This document shows positions 25,574 to 34,646 of a stretch of DNA of 64,000 nucleotides, in pieces. This DNA is from Flavobacterium sp. (lineage in GTDB: Bacteria; Bacteroidota; Bacteroidia; Flavobacteriales; Flavobacteriaceae): NCBI RefSeq assembly GCF_024642105.1, contig NZ_JAHEBT010000052.1, positions 530,372 through 594,371 of the forward strand, in the 5' to 3' direction. Numbering within the stretch: the stretch's first letter is position 1; the number at the start of each line of letters is the position of its first letter. Position numbers and translations under genes: made by a program. The notes under the pieces were generated by a model. That model worked only from the letters and a program-made list of their open reading frames with translations, was not told the origin of the DNA and made no database searches.

Positions 25574-25603
25574 AACCTACAAGGTTTTGGAAACCTTGTA
25601 GGT
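25574..25603. repeat. REP-like hairpin G, in hemE-hemF gap
   Basis: 30 bp: AACCTACAAGGTTT, loop, AAACCTTGTAGGT. It begins 9 bp after the hemE stop. Confidence 0.83.
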
Positions 25604-25612
25604 AGTTTCTGA

Positions 25613-26638
25613 TTACTGACCGTACTCCTTCACCGCTTCCACAAACGCTTTCGCATGCTCTACGGGAATATTGGGTAAAATACCGTGACCTAAGTTAACA
25701 ATGTAATTGTCCTTGCCAAATTCGTCAATCATTTCATGCACCATTTTTTTGATGGTTGGTATTGGAGACAACAAACGACTTGGGTCAAAATTTCCTTGTA
25801 AGGTAATATTGCCACCTGTTAAATAACGGGCATTTCTTGGCGAACAGGTCCAATCTACACCTAAAGCTGATGCTTTTGATTTGGCCATTTCGCCTAAAGC
25901 AAACCAACACCCTTTTCCGAAAACAATTACTTTGGTATCTTCCGCAAGTGCTTCTACAATTTGGTTGATGTATTGCCAAGAAAACTCTTGATAATCTACT
26001 GGAGACAACATGCCTCCCCAAGAATCAAAAATCTGAATGGCATTACAACCTGCTTTCACTTTTTCTTTCAAATATAAAATAGTGGTATCGGTAATTTTTT
26101 GCAACAACGTATGCGCTGCTACTGGGTTTGAAAAACAAAATCCTTTTGCTGTGTCAAAACTTTTAGAACCTTTTCCTTCCACCGCATAACAAAAAATCGT
26201 CCAAGGAGAACCAGCGAAACCAATCAATGGCACCTCATCGTTCAACATTTCTTTGGTCAACTTGATGGCATCAAAAACGTATCCCAATGTTTCGTTTACA
26301 TCTGGAACAAATACTTGATTCACTTGCTCCATCGTACGAATCGGATTGGGAATTATCGGACCTAAATTGTCTTTTAATTCTACGTGAATACCCATGGCAC
26401 GTGGCACCACCAAAATATCAGAAAACAAAATGGCAGCATCTGGTTGCACAATACGAATAGGTTGTACGGTAATTTCAGCCGCTAATTCAGGGGTTTCGCA
26501 ACGCGTAAAGAAATCGTATTTGTCACGTAACGCTCTAAATTCTGGCAAGTATCTTCCTGCTTGACGCATCATCCAAACGGGCGGACGTTCTACTTTTTCA
26601 TTATTTAAAGCTCTTAAAAAAAGGTCGTTTTTAATCAT
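25613..26638 (-). CDS. hemE: Uroporphyrinogen decarboxylase
   Basis: 341 residues from ATG 26638 ([14 protein letters not shown]), the usual family start; an in-frame ATG at 26656 is less likely. The invariant substrate-binding motif [16 protein letters not shown] is present, and also [16 protein letters not shown] and NLGHGILP. It removes four carboxyl groups to give coproporphyrinogen III. It is in the hemA-C-D-E-F-B series, 39 bp after hemD. Confidence 0.96.
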   Translation of the reverse strand: MIKNDLFLRALNNEKVERPPVWMMRQAGRYLPEFRALRDKYDFFTRCETPELAAEITVQPIRIVQPDAAILFSDILVVPRAMGIHVELKDNLGPIIPNPIRTMEQVNQVFVPDVNETLGYVFDAIKLTKEMLNDEVPLIGFAGSPWTIFCYAVEGKGSKSFDTAKGFCFSNPVAAHTLLQKITDTTILYLKEKVKAGCNAIQIFDSWGGMLSPVDYQEFSWQYINQIVEALAEDTKVIVFGKGCWFALGEMAKSKASALGVDWTCSPRNARYLTGGNITLQGNFDPSRLLSPIPTIKKMVHEMIDEFGKDNYIVNLGHGILPNIPVEHAKAFVEAVKEYGQ

Positions 26639-26677
26639 TTTTATTTGTTTTGCCACAAAGGCGCAAAGGCACTAAGT

Positions 26678-27361
26678 TTAATTATAATAATATTCTTTAA
26701 CTTCTGTAATTACATTTTCAACCGAAGGATATTCGGCAATTACGATGTTTTTTATGTGTTTGTTTTCCAAAGCCTCAGCGGTAGTTTCGCCAATGCAAAA
26801 GCATAATTCTTTTTTGATTGTATTCTCTTTCAAATAACTTGCTACTCCTGACGGACTAAAAAATAAAATCGCATCTACCGTAGTCGTTATCTTGTGTGGG
26901 TTCAATTTCGTTTCGTATACTTCAATTTCGTTGAACTCAATTCCGGCGTCTTTTAGTGCTAAAGGCAAAGTTTCTTTTCTCAAATTGCCGCTGAAAAAAG
27001 TATAGCTTCCATTAGCATAAATCAAACTGATGATCTCGGCTAAGTCCGAAGCATAATCTGTGTAGGCTACTACTTCAAAACCCGCATCGGTCAAAATTGT
27101 TTTACTTTTTACGCCTACGCAAAATACTTTTTTCTGCTGAAGTTCCGATTTTAATTCCTCAAATTGGGGGTGAGTTAAAAAACTTCGCACCGCATTCTGA
27201 CTCGTAAAAATCAAATTGTCTTTAATTCCTTTTAAATCAAAATTTTTGGTTTCCACTTGAATGAAATTGGACTCCAAAACATCCAAACCAACATCCATCA
27301 AGACTTGTTTTTGATGACTCAAAAGCACTTTCGTCGATAAAATACGCGTTGGATTTGCCAT
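26678..27361 (-). CDS. hemD: Uroporphyrinogen-III synthase
   Basis: 227 residues, the typical length for this poorly conserved enzyme. FTSQNAVRSFL, SGNLRKETLPLAL and AILFFSPSGVASYL, followed by CIGETTAEAL, are recognisable family features. It cyclises hydroxymethylbilane with ring D inversion. The start overlaps the hemC stop by one base (TAATG), so translation is coupled. Confidence 0.9.
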   Translation of the reverse strand: MANPTRILSTKVLLSHQKQVLMDVGLDVLESNFIQVETKNFDLKGIKDNLIFTSQNAVRSFLTHPQFEELKSELQQKKVFCVGVKSKTILTDAGFEVVAYTDYASDLAEIISLIYANGSYTFFSGNLRKETLPLALKDAGIEFNEIEVYETKLNPHKITTTVDAILFFSPSGVASYLKENTIKKELCFCIGETTAEALENKHIKNIVIAEYPSVENVITEVKEYYYN

Positions 27362-28284
27362 TATTTTTTTAAAGTTGCTTTGATTTTTGTCATCAATTCG
27401 GCACCTCCGTTATTCAAAATTTCTTGAGCAGAATGGAAACCTAATTTTTTCCATTCGGATATATCCACTGATTTTTCAATTTCGATTTTTTGTTTTCCAT
27501 CAACTGAAAACAATACCCCTTTAAATTCGATGGTGTCTTTTTCTTCGTCGTATTGTGCCAAAGCTCCAATTGGTGCGGTACATCCGCCCTCTAAAGTCTT
27601 TAAAAATTGGCGTTCAATATAGGTGCAAATTTCTGTTTCAATATCGTTCAACTGACTCACAGCGTCTTTGGTAAATTCGTCATTCGCCATTGCCACAACT
27701 AACATTGCGCCTTGTGCGGGAGCAGGAATCATCCAATCTAAATTGATATAATTTTCTGGTTTAAGATTGATTCGTTCCAAACCAGCGGCGGCAAAAACAG
27801 CTCCGTTCCAATCGCTTTCAGCTAATTTTTGCATGCGGGTATTTACATTGCCACGCAAATCAACTACTTGATGACTCGGATATTTGTGCCACCATTGTGC
27901 TTGACGACGCAAACTTCCGGTTGCAATAGTTCCTGTTGTAGTTAGGAAATCCAAGTTGCCTTTGTGAACCAAAATATCAAGAGTATTGGCGCGTTCCAAA
28001 ACAGCGGCTTGTACAATCCCTTGTGGTAAAGCCGTTGGCACATCTTTCATGGAATGCACCGCAATATCCACCTGACCATTAATCATCGCAATATCCAAAG
28101 TTTTGGTAAAAATCCCAGTGATTCCTAGTTCGTATAAAGGTTTGTCAAGAATAATATCCCCTTGCGATTTTACCGCCACAATTTCGGTGGTATAGCCCAA
28201 ATCATTCAGTTTTTTCTGAACGGTATGCGCTTGCCAAAGAGCCAATTCGCTATCACGGGTTCCTATGCGTATCGTTTTACTCAT
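27361..28284 (-). CDS. hemC: Porphobilinogen deaminase (hydroxymethylbilane synthase)
   Basis: 307 residues from ATG 28284 (MSKTIRIGTRDSELAL); a longer frame from 28374 lies inside hemA and is rejected. The dipyrromethane-cofactor Cys is in LEGGCTAPIGA, and IAVHSMKDVPTALP and GSLRRQAQ are also present. It polymerises four porphobilinogens. The start overlaps hemA by 8 bp and the stop overlaps hemD by 1 bp. Confidence 0.96.
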   Translation of the reverse strand: MSKTIRIGTRDSELALWQAHTVQKKLNDLGYTTEIVAVKSQGDIILDKPLYELGITGIFTKTLDIAMINGQVDIAVHSMKDVPTALPQGIVQAAVLERANTLDILVHKGNLDFLTTTGTIATGSLRRQAQWWHKYPSHQVVDLRGNVNTRMQKLAESDWNGAVFAAAGLERINLKPENYINLDWMIPAPAQGAMLVVAMANDEFTKDAVSQLNDIETEICTYIERQFLKTLEGGCTAPIGALAQYDEEKDTIEFKGVLFSVDGKQKIEIEKSVDISEWKKLGFHSAQEILNNGGAELMTKIKATLKK

Positions 28285-29539
28285 TCTTTTGTGTTGTGCC
28301 AATATTAAACACTTTCTCAATCCACTCAATACTTTCATCCACCATCGTTTCTTCGTCTTTAAGATGATTCGCAAAATGATTTGTGATTTTTTGAATGATT
28401 CTATTGCTAATGATTTCGGCTTGTTCTTCGTTAAAATCGGATAATTTTTTACGTTGAAAATTCAACTCTCCGTCTTTTATCGAATGTAATTTTTCTTTTA
28501 GAGCGTGAATCGTTGGAGCAAATTTTCTGCCTTTGGACCAAGTCAAAAATTCGTCTTTGATTTCTTCAATAATGGCCTCAGCAGCTGGGATATGTTTCTT
28601 TCTGTTTTCTAGCGTTTCATCCGTGATTTGTGATAAATAATCCATGTGAATCAAAGTAACTCCTTCAACATCTTCTACATTTTCATTCACATTTTTAGGG
28701 ATGGATAAATCCAAAATCAACAACGGTTTTTTCAAATTCAAAATCGTTTTGTCCACCGTTGGGTTCTGAGCGCCAGTAGCCACTACCAATACATCCGCTT
28801 TCTGAATTTCCAATTGCAAATCAGCATAATCTTTAACTACCACATCTAATTTTTGTGCCAATTTTTCAGCTTTGTCTTTGGTACGATTGATTAAAGTAAT
28901 TTGTTCGTGTTTCGAATGTTTCACTAAATTCTCGCAGGTATTTCTTCCGATTTTTCCTGTGCCAAAAAGCAAAATATTTTTGTTGCCAATATCATCCACA
29001 TTATTCAAAATGTACTGCACCGAAGCAAAAGAAACCGAAGTCGCTCCCGATGAAATCTCGGTATCCGTTTTGATTTTTTTACTGGCTTGGATTACCGCAT
29101 TCACTAAACGCTCTTGAAAAGCGTTCACTAAATCCACGGATTTGGCTTGAAAAAAGCTCGTTTTAATTTGAGAAATAATCTCAAAGTCGCCTAAAATTTG
29201 ACTATCTAAACCGGTTCCCACTCTAAAAAGGTGACCTACCGCTTCTTTATTTTTGTAAACAAAACCATATTTTTGAAAGGCTTCAACCGACCCTTGACTG
29301 TTTTCACAAATCAATTTAATCAGTTGAAAAGGGTGTTCTGCAAAACCATAAATTTCAGTTCTGTTGCAAGTAGAAGTCACAATCAAACTTTCAATTCCTT
29401 CTGTTTTTGCTTGCTCCAGCAGGCGCATTTTTGCAACCGCATCCAAACTAAATTTTCCTCTTATCTCCGCATCAGCTTTTTTATAGCTTAAGCCAACGGC
29501 ATAAAAAGAATGAGGTTTTGATGTATGATGGTTCTCCAT
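28277..29539 (-). CDS. hemA: Glutamyl-tRNA reductase
   Basis: 420 residues. The active-site Cys is in VTSTCNRTEIYGF, and the NADPH-binding domain has LFGTGKIGRNTCENL. GLDSQILGDFEIISQIK is typical. A C-terminal dimerisation helix follows. It commits glutamyl-tRNA to tetrapyrrole synthesis by the C5 route, so the organism also needs hemL, which is not in this window. It is first in the minus-strand haem series, and its promoter region is shared with the divergent AraC gene. Confidence 0.96.
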   Translation of the reverse strand: MENHHTSKPHSFYAVGLSYKKADAEIRGKFSLDAVAKMRLLEQAKTEGIESLIVTSTCNRTEIYGFAEHPFQLIKLICENSQGSVEAFQKYGFVYKNKEAVGHLFRVGTGLDSQILGDFEIISQIKTSFFQAKSVDLVNAFQERLVNAVIQASKKIKTDTEISSGATSVSFASVQYILNNVDDIGNKNILLFGTGKIGRNTCENLVKHSKHEQITLINRTKDKAEKLAQKLDVVVKDYADLQLEIQKADVLVVATGAQNPTVDKTILNLKKPLLILDLSIPKNVNENVEDVEGVTLIHMDYLSQITDETLENRKKHIPAAEAIIEEIKDEFLTWSKGRKFAPTIHALKEKLHSIKDGELNFQRKKLSDFNEEQAEIISNRIIQKITNHFANHLKDEETMVDESIEWIEKVFNIGTTQKNE

Positions 29540-29551
29540 AAAGTATACTTT
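29540..29551. promoter_or_regulatory. Perfect palindrome in the hemA leader
   Basis: AAAGTATACTTT directly precedes the hemA start codon and lies downstream of the -7 element. It could be an operator; this is position-based inference only. Confidence 0.35.
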
Positions 29552-29564
29552 TCTAAAAAGTGGA

Positions 29565-29573
29565 ACAAAAATA
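29565..29573 (-). promoter_or_regulatory. -7 element of hemA
   Basis: On the minus strand it reads TATTTTTGT, a perfect TAnnTTTGY match, 25 bp before the ATG. No TTG was seen at the standard distance upstream, which could mean activation by a regulator. Confidence 0.5.
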
Positions 29574-29667
29574 TCATTAAGGGTTTGATAAAAATAACGC
29601 TACAAGGGCTAATTGTGTCGCTGAATGATTTTTTGAATTGAATTCGTACTTTTATAGTAAAAAAATC

Positions 29668-29676
29668 TATTTTTGT
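29668..29676 (+). promoter_or_regulatory. -7 element of the AraC-hemH transcript
   Basis: TATTTTTGT, a perfect match. No clear -33 was found. The leader to the AraC ATG would be about 90 nt. Confidence 0.5.
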
Positions 29677-29769
29677 ACTAAAATCAAGTCTGTTTAAATT
29701 CGGTTTTGAAACGATTTTAAATCCTACTCTTGGATTTTAATCCTTTTTAGTTGCTAAAAAAATATCGCT

Positions 29770-30642
29770 ATGGGTTCACAAGAAGTTATAACCATCGAAG
29801 ACGACTTTACGCTAATTCGCTTTCAAAATGATAGCGCCGATCCTTTTCACGCACAACGCGAAGTGGGCAGTGGGCTGATTCAGTTTCATTTTGGAATTAA
29901 AGGGAATGCTAAATTCATTTTCAATCAAGGGAATTATGCTTTGGAATTAAAGGAAGAAAAATCACTGCTGCTGTACAATCCACAAAAAGAATTACCGTTG
30001 AATTTAGAATTGGCACCTAATTCTTGGGTGATTTCGGTAATTATTTCCATCAAAAAATTTCACGCGTTATTTTCTACCGAAGCCAATTATATCACATTTT
30101 TAAGTCCCGATAATAAAGATAAAAAGTATTATAACGAAGGAAATATCAGTCCGTCGATGGCAATTGTATTAAGTCAGTTGTTTCATTATAGCTTGCATCC
30201 TTCCATTAAAAATTTGTATTACAAAGGAAAAGGCTACGAATTATTGAGTCTGTATTTCAATAAAAGCGAAGACCCTAATGCCGAACAATGTCCGTTTTTA
30301 ATTGACGAAGACAACGTTTTTAAAATCAAAAAAGCCAAAGAAATTATCATTGCCAATATGGCCGAACCACCTGGCTTACAAGAATTAGCCGACCAAGTGG
30401 GACTCAATTTGAAAAAATTAAAAATGGGTTTCAAACAAATTTATGGCGACACGGTCTATGGCTTCCTTTTTGATTACAAAATGGACTACGCTAGAAAATT
30501 ACTCGATAGCGGCTCCTATAATGTCAACGAAGTAGGATTAAAAATTGGCTACAGCACCGGAAGTCATTTTATTGCGGCTTTCAAGAAAAAATTTGCCACC
30601 ACGCCCAAAAAATATTTAATGTCAATTAACACCAACGTATAA
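29770..30642 (+). CDS. AraC family transcriptional regulator (PchR-like)
   Basis: 290 residues. The N-terminal 180 residues are a ligand-sensing region (GSGLIQFHFGIKGNAKFIF) similar in style to PchR siderophore-type regulators. The C-terminal 100 residues hold two helix-turn-helix units (LQELADQVGLNLKKLKMGF, then YNVNEVGLKIGYSTGSHF). It is divergent from hemA and lies 10 bp before hemH, so control of haem synthesis or response to haem or iron is the natural inference. Confidence 0.85.
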   Translation: MGSQEVITIEDDFTLIRFQNDSADPFHAQREVGSGLIQFHFGIKGNAKFIFNQGNYALELKEEKSLLLYNPQKELPLNLELAPNSWVISVIISIKKFHALFSTEANYITFLSPDNKDKKYYNEGNISPSMAIVLSQLFHYSLHPSIKNLYYKGKGYELLSLYFNKSEDPNAEQCPFLIDEDNVFKIKKAKEIIIANMAEPPGLQELADQVGLNLKKLKMGFKQIYGDTVYGFLFDYKMDYARKLLDSGSYNVNEVGLKIGYSTGSHFIAAFKKKFATTPKKYLMSINTNV

Positions 30643-30652
30643 AAAATAAAAA

Positions 30653-31672
30653 ATGAAAGGAGTATTATTAGTCAATTTAGGTTCGCCAGAAAGTCCAACC
30701 GCTAAAGACGTAAAGCCGTATTTAGATGAATTTTTAATGGATAAATATGTAATTGACGTTCCGTTTTTATTGCGTGCCTTATTAGTTAGAGGGATTATTT
30801 TGCAAACAAGACCAAAAAAATCGGCGGAAGCGTATGCAAGAATTTGGACAAGCGAAGGTTCCCCTTTGATTGTGCTTTCTAAAAAAATGCATGAAAAAGT
30901 AAAAACTTTGGTAGACATTCCTGTAGCATTATCGATGCGATATGGCACAATGACTATTTTAAAGGGATTACAAGAATTACACGACAAAGGCGTAACAGAG
31001 GTGATGCTTTTTCCTTTATATCCGCAACACGCCATGGCTTCTACTACTACAATTTTGGTATTGGCAGAGGAGCTTCGCGCCAAGCATTTCCCGAACATGA
31101 AATTTACTAATGTTCCTGCTTTCTACAACAAACCAGGATATATTGAAGCCTTATCCAATTCTATCAAAAAACATTTAGAAGGTTTTGAATACGATCATTT
31201 ATTGTTTTCGTATCACGGAATTCCGAAACGTCATATTCGTAAAACCGATGTTACCAAATCACATTGCACGATTGATGGTTCGTGTTGTAATACGCCTTCG
31301 CCAGCTCACGAATTTTGTTACCGTCACCAATGTTATGAAACTACAAAACAAGTAGTAAAATTACTGGGCATTCCAGAAGGAAAATACAGCCAAACCTTCC
31401 AATCTCGTTTAGCAGGTGACAAATGGTTAACGCCTTATACTGATGTGGAAATTAACAAAATGCCAGAAAAAGGAATTAAAAAATTAGCGGTGGTAACTCC
31501 AGCATTTGTTGCTGATTGTTTAGAAACATTGGAAGAAATTGCGATGGAAGCCAACGAACAATTTTTACACCACGGGGGTGAAGAATTTATGGCTATCCCT
31601 TGTATGAACGATGAAGACGAATGGTGTCAAGTTGTAGCAGATTGGATAAAAGAATTTGAAGCAAAAAAATAA
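30653..31672 (+). CDS. hemH: Ferrochelatase
   Basis: 339 residues. The metal-site His is in LLFSYHGIPKRHIRK and the catalytic Glu region in VADCLETLEEIAME. It inserts Fe(II) into the porphyrin ring, acting at the membrane. Between residues about 205 and 228 there is a loop with five Cys (pattern C-x5-C-C-x9-C-x4-C) not found in E. coli HemH; it might bind a metal or cluster. It lies downstream of the AraC gene and upstream of hemJ. Confidence 0.95.
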   Translation: MKGVLLVNLGSPESPTAKDVKPYLDEFLMDKYVIDVPFLLRALLVRGIILQTRPKKSAEAYARIWTSEGSPLIVLSKKMHEKVKTLVDIPVALSMRYGTMTILKGLQELHDKGVTEVMLFPLYPQHAMASTTTILVLAEELRAKHFPNMKFTNVPAFYNKPGYIEALSNSIKKHLEGFEYDHLLFSYHGIPKRHIRKTDVTKSHCTIDGSCCNTPSPAHEFCYRHQCYETTKQVVKLLGIPEGKYSQTFQSRLAGDKWLTPYTDVEINKMPEKGIKKLAVVTPAFVADCLETLEEIAMEANEQFLHHGGEEFMAIPCMNDEDEWCQVVADWIKEFEAKK

Positions 31673-31691
31673 AAATGAATTAGTGTTATTT

Positions 31692-31735
31692 ACCGCAGAT
31701 TCGCAGATTTCAAAAAGAATCTGCGAATCTGCGGT
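31692..31735. repeat. Inverted repeat, ACCGCAGATT family (copy 2)
   Basis: Perfect 18-bp arms 31692-31709 and 31718-31735 around an 8-bp loop, in the 78-bp gap between hemH and hemJ. Same family as 9932-9976. Confidence 0.85.
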
Positions 31736-31750
31736 TAACAATTAATAATT

Positions 31751-32299
31751 ATGGAATACTACAACTACCTAAAATCACTGCATCTTATTTTTGTCATCAC
31801 TTGGTTTGCGGGATTGTTTTATATCGTGCGCCTTTTTGTGTACCAAATTGAAGCCTCGGAAAAACTGTCTCCCGAAAAAGAAATTTTGCAAGAACAATTG
31901 AAAATTATGAGTTACCGTTTGTGGTATATTATCACTTGGCCTTCGGCAATTTTGGCTAGTTTTTTTGCTTTTTGGATGTTGTTTTTTACCGAAATGGGCA
32001 ATGCTTGGCTTCAAATGCCGTGGATGCAGGTCAAATTAGGGTTTGTATTTTTGTTGTATTTGTACCATTTGAAATGCCACCAAATTTTCAAACAACTGCA
32101 AAATAATGAAGTAAAACACACCGGGAATTTCATGCGAATTTGGAATGAAGGAGCTACTATAATTTTGTTTGCAGTCGTGTTTTTAGTCATTTTAAAAAAT
32201 GCCGTGAATTGGATTTTTGGCGTAATTGGCATCTTTTTGTTTTCAATTATTATTATGCTTGGATTCAAATTTTACAAACGAATAAGAGAAAAAAAGTAA
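31751..32299 (+). CDS. hemJ: Protoporphyrinogen oxidase HemJ-type membrane protein
   Basis: 182 residues with four or five membrane helices. The first helix has the conserved His of HemJ (LKSLHLIFVITWFAGLFYI). The motif MRIWNEGATIILF in the C-terminal half matches the family RxxNE block. HemJ oxidises protoporphyrinogen IX, replacing HemG or HemY. Its place 78 bp after hemH supports this. Some databases call this family CopD-like or UPF0093. Confidence 0.87.
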   Translation: MEYYNYLKSLHLIFVITWFAGLFYIVRLFVYQIEASEKLSPEKEILQEQLKIMSYRLWYIITWPSAILASFFAFWMLFFTEMGNAWLQMPWMQVKLGFVFLLYLYHLKCHQIFKQLQNNEVKHTGNFMRIWNEGATIILFAVVFLVILKNAVNWIFGVIGIFLFSIIIMLGFKFYKRIREKK

Positions 32300-32306
32300 T
32301 TAGTAA

Positions 32307-32328
32307 ATAGTGATTAGCTCGTCACTAT
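32307..32328. repeat. Small hairpin between hemJ and the kinase gene
   Basis: ATAGTGA and TCACTAT pair around 8 bp, within a 59-bp gap of AGTGATTAG-like repeats; a weak terminator at most. Confidence 0.45.
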
Positions 32329-32358
32329 TCACTTTTTACTAATCAGTAATCACTCAAT

Positions 32359-33831
32359 ATGGCTAAAAGCTTTAAAATAACAATGCTTTCTCTTCGAACT
32401 AGGATTTTCCTGTCGATGATTGTATTGATTATTATGGCTTCTATTATTTTGGCTTCTATTTCGATTATTCAGTTTAAAAACGAAGCGAGAGAATACCATC
32501 AAGAGCGTTTGGAACGTAAGGAAAACGAAGTCAAAGAACACATCAATTATGTGCTTTCGACAACAACCTATCCGTTGACAACGCGTAATTTGCCTTTGAT
32601 TTTTAAGGATAAAATTCACGAATTGGCACAAATTCATGCCATCGAAATCAATATTTACAGCCTAGACGGGAAACTATTGAAATCCTCCAAAGAGTCTTTT
32701 TCAGTAGATAAAGTGGCGCCGCCTATCCCTAAGTACATTTTAAAATTAGTGCGTTCCTCCATAGAGAAACGTTTCGTTGATATAAAAACTATTGACGGCG
32801 TGAAAAACCGATCTTCGTATAGTCAAATCAAAGACGACAAGTTCAAACCGCTGGGGATCTTAAATCTACCCTATGTCGAGGACGACAGTTTTTATGATAA
32901 AGAGTTGAACGGGTTTTTGATTCGTTTGGGGCAGGTGTATTCGTTCATGCTGTTAGTCGCTTTTGGCTTGGCTTATTTTCTTTCTACTTATATTACCAAA
33001 TCGCTAAAAACGATTTCTGACAAATTGAGTGAAACCAGTTTGAATCAGAAAAACGAAAAAATTGGCGTGGAAGCCAGCAGTAAAGAAATCAATCTATTGA
33101 TTAAATCCTATAATGCGATGGTGGACGAATTGGAAATTAGTGCTGTTAAATTAGCTCAAAGCGAACGTGAAGAAGCTTGGCGCGAAATGGCAAAACAAGT
33201 CGCCCACGAGATTAAAAATCCACTAACGCCAATGCGTTTGACTGTGCAGAGTTTTCAACGAAAATTTGAACCCAACGATCCCGAAATCAAACAAAAGATG
33301 AAGGACTACTCTGAAACTTTAATTCAACAAATTGACACGATGAGCGCAGTAGCCTCCGCATTTTCGAACTTTGCTTCGATGCCGGCCCAACAAAACGAAA
33401 CGCTGAATGTGGTAGAAGTGGTGGAATTGGCTTTGGATATTTTCAACGAAGAGTATTTGGTTTTCGAAAAAGAATCAGAGGAAATTATTGCTAAAATTGA
33501 CCGCACACAACTCATTCGAATCATTACGAATTTGGTTAAAAATGCCATTCAAGCTATTCCAGACCAACAAGAAACCAAATCCATTGTGGTGCGGGTTGAA
33601 AAAATCACAAAAATGGTTGTAATCACCGTGAAAGACAACGGAATTGGCATTAAAGAAAAAGATAAAACCCGAATTTTCGAACCTAAATTCACCACCAAAA
33701 ATAGCGGAATGGGATTGGGTTTAAGTATCATCAAAAATATTATCGAAAATTACAAAGGAAGCATTACATTTGAAACACAATATGGTCAAGGCACCTCTTT
33801 CACCGTGAGTTTGCCTATTTTAAATTCTTAA
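32359..33831 (+). CDS. Sensor histidine kinase (NtrY-like)
   Basis: 490 residues: a TM helix near residues 15-37, an extracytoplasmic sensor region (about 40-190), a second TM (about 195-215), a HAMP-like linker and the kinase core. The H-box is QVAHEIKNPLTPMRLTVQSF, which is NtrY-like. N-box is NLVKNAIQAIP, then DNGIGIKEKDKTRIFEPKFTTK and GMGLGLSIIKNII. There is no response regulator next to it, so the partner is elsewhere. ATG 32383 (MLSLRTRIFLSM) is a possible alternative start. The enoyl-CoA hydratase gene follows 11 bp later. Confidence 0.9.
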   Translation: MAKSFKITMLSLRTRIFLSMIVLIIMASIILASISIIQFKNEAREYHQERLERKENEVKEHINYVLSTTTYPLTTRNLPLIFKDKIHELAQIHAIEINIYSLDGKLLKSSKESFSVDKVAPPIPKYILKLVRSSIEKRFVDIKTIDGVKNRSSYSQIKDDKFKPLGILNLPYVEDDSFYDKELNGFLIRLGQVYSFMLLVAFGLAYFLSTYITKSLKTISDKLSETSLNQKNEKIGVEASSKEINLLIKSYNAMVDELEISAVKLAQSEREEAWREMAKQVAHEIKNPLTPMRLTVQSFQRKFEPNDPEIKQKMKDYSETLIQQIDTMSAVASAFSNFASMPAQQNETLNVVEVVELALDIFNEEYLVFEKESEEIIAKIDRTQLIRIITNLVKNAIQAIPDQQETKSIVVRVEKITKMVVITVKDNGIGIKEKDKTRIFEPKFTTKNSGMGLGLSIIKNIIENYKGSITFETQYGQGTSFTVSLPILNS

Positions 33832-33842
33832 AATATACCCAG

Positions 33843-34625
33843 ATGAACTACGAAAATCTTTTGATTGCTATAGAAAATAAAATAGCGTTGGTCACTTTGA
33901 ATCGTCCAGCAAAATTGAATGCATTAAACAAAGAAACTCTTGCCGAATTGCACGCCGCTTTTACTGATTTAGAAAAGAACGAAGCCGTTCAGGTGATTAT
34001 CTTGACCGGAAGCGGTGAAAAAGCGTTTGTAGCAGGTGCTGATATTGCTGAATTTGCCAATTTCTCTACTCATGAAGGAACGCAACTCGCTGCTGACGGA
34101 CATCAAAAGGTATTTGATCACATTGAAAACTTAAAAAAACCAGTCATTGCCGCTGTTAACGGATTTGCCTTAGGAGGCGGATTGGAATTAGCAATGGCTT
34201 GTCATTTTAGAGTAGCCTCTGATAATGCCAAAATGGGATTGCCTGAAGTGACTCTGGGATTGATTCCAGGTTATGGCGGCACACAACGTTTACCTCAATT
34301 AGTAGGGAAAGGTCGTGCCATGGAAATGATTTTAACCGCTACTATGATAACCGCTGCCGAAGCTAAAGAATACGGCTTAGTCAACCACGTAGTACCTCAA
34401 CCCGAACTAATTGAATTTTGCCAAGGCTTGGCGCAAAAAATTAGCAAGAATGCACCTGTTGCAATTACGCAGGCCATTCAAGCAGTAAACGCTAGTTTTG
34501 ACAAAACAAAAAATGGTTATGAAGCAGAAATTAATGCTTTTGGTAGATTGTTTGGCACTGCCGATTTCAAAGAGGGGACGACTGCCTTTTTAGAAAAAAG
34601 AAAAGCTAATTTTAGCGGAAAATAA
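33843..34625 (+). CDS. Enoyl-CoA hydratase/isomerase family protein
   Basis: 260 residues, crotonase fold. Oxyanion-hole segments are AFVAGADIAEF and NGFALGGGLELAMACHFRVA. The two catalytic Glu positions are in GLPEVTLGLIPGYGGTQRLPQ, as in true 2-enoyl-CoA hydratases. It hydrates trans-2-enoyl-CoA in fatty-acid or amino-acid breakdown. No other beta-oxidation gene is next to it. Confidence 0.9.
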   Translation: MNYENLLIAIENKIALVTLNRPAKLNALNKETLAELHAAFTDLEKNEAVQVIILTGSGEKAFVAGADIAEFANFSTHEGTQLAADGHQKVFDHIENLKKPVIAAVNGFALGGGLELAMACHFRVASDNAKMGLPEVTLGLIPGYGGTQRLPQLVGKGRAMEMILTATMITAAEAKEYGLVNHVVPQPELIEFCQGLAQKISKNAPVAITQAIQAVNASFDKTKNGYEAEINAFGRLFGTADFKEGTTAFLEKRKANFSGK

Positions 34626-34646
34626 TTCAAATTTTAAAGGAAACAA

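Noticed and set aside
28285..28374. N-terminal extension of HemC
   Set aside because: It lies wholly inside hemA in another frame and is not like HemC.
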